Positions 57,547 through 57,649 of a DNA stretch of 57,649 nt are shown here, one piece after another. The DNA is taken from the NCBI RefSeq assembly GCF_024519315.1, contig NZ_JANIIC010000066.1, positions 1 through 57,649 of the forward strand, in the 5' to 3' direction. The notes beneath the pieces are model-generated. The model made no database searches, was not told the DNA's origin, and saw nothing but the letters and a program-made list of their open reading frames with translations. Origin of the DNA: Streptomyces malaysiensis subsp. samsunensis. Its GTDB lineage: Bacteria > Actinomycetota > Actinomycetes > Streptomycetales > Streptomycetaceae. Position 1 is the stretch's first letter. Each line of letters starts with the position of its first letter. Position numbers and translations under genes: made by a program.

Positions 57547-57649
<103 letters not shown>

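Overview
The window is a 57.6 kb piece of a Streptomyces-type actinomycete chromosome. The grounds are very high GC with strong third-position bias, frequent GTG starts, ATGA/GTGA gene overlaps, a conservon (cvnABCD plus P450s), an HrdA-type sigma factor next to dnaG, an SCO2400-type protein and typical Streptomyces intergenic repeats. Both ends run into poly-G, so the window is probably a whole contig whose last bases are not reliable.

Layout. 0.1-6.6 kb: a LacI-type regulator and a nitrite assimilation operon (FAD oxidoreductase - nirB - nirD) preceded by a four-half-site GlnR box. 6.7-12.3 kb: a conservon with two P450s, one lacking the K-helix ExxR motif. 12.4-19.6 kb: an OmpR-type two-component pair divergent from a secreted repeat protein, then a TIGR04222-like protein, a cupin, CutA, a DUF218 protein, a Uma2 protein and an adenosine/adenine deaminase. 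19.6-29.7 kb: nasA and a divergent CbiX-like siroheme gene sharing a second GlnR box, then dgt, a ferredoxin-reductase-like gene, dnaG and hrdA. This stretch resembles the S. coelicolor SCO2465-SCO2488 neighbourhood (recalled from memory). A 164-bp palindromic, MITE-like repeat follows hrdA directly.

29.9-35.5 kb: xylulokinase, three tRNA genes (two Asn, one CAU), a lower-GC alpha/beta hydrolase bracketed by a diverged 38-bp direct repeat, a nitronate monooxygenase, and a VOC gene broken by a 62-bp tandem duplication. 35.6-42.9 kb: a compact stress-type block (Rv1733c-like membrane protein, MreB/Hsp70-like ATPase, two DksA/TraR proteins, a NarL-type sensor/regulator pair, a small secreted protein and fused SecDF). 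It resembles S. coelicolor SCO6160-SCO6166, here beside the hrdA/tRNA region. 42.9-44.3 kb: the remains of a sugar ABC transporter, ending at a rearrangement breakpoint against a GH4 glycosidase fragment. 44.4-57.4 kb: a tyrosine phosphatase, secreted alginate lyase and serine protease, two acetyltransferases, an FG-GAP lipoprotein, thioredoxin and phosphatase, OsmC, an IclR/SMP-30 pair, an SCO2400-type protein, and a MarR-controlled oxidoreductase.

How the genes work together. NasA reduces nitrate to nitrite, NirB/NirD reduce nitrite to ammonium, and the CbiX-like protein probably supplies siroheme to NirB. The two GlnR boxes tie these separated loci to one nitrogen signal. Several proteins carry repeat-built low-complexity insertions in frame, most strikingly the oxidoreductase upstream of nirB.
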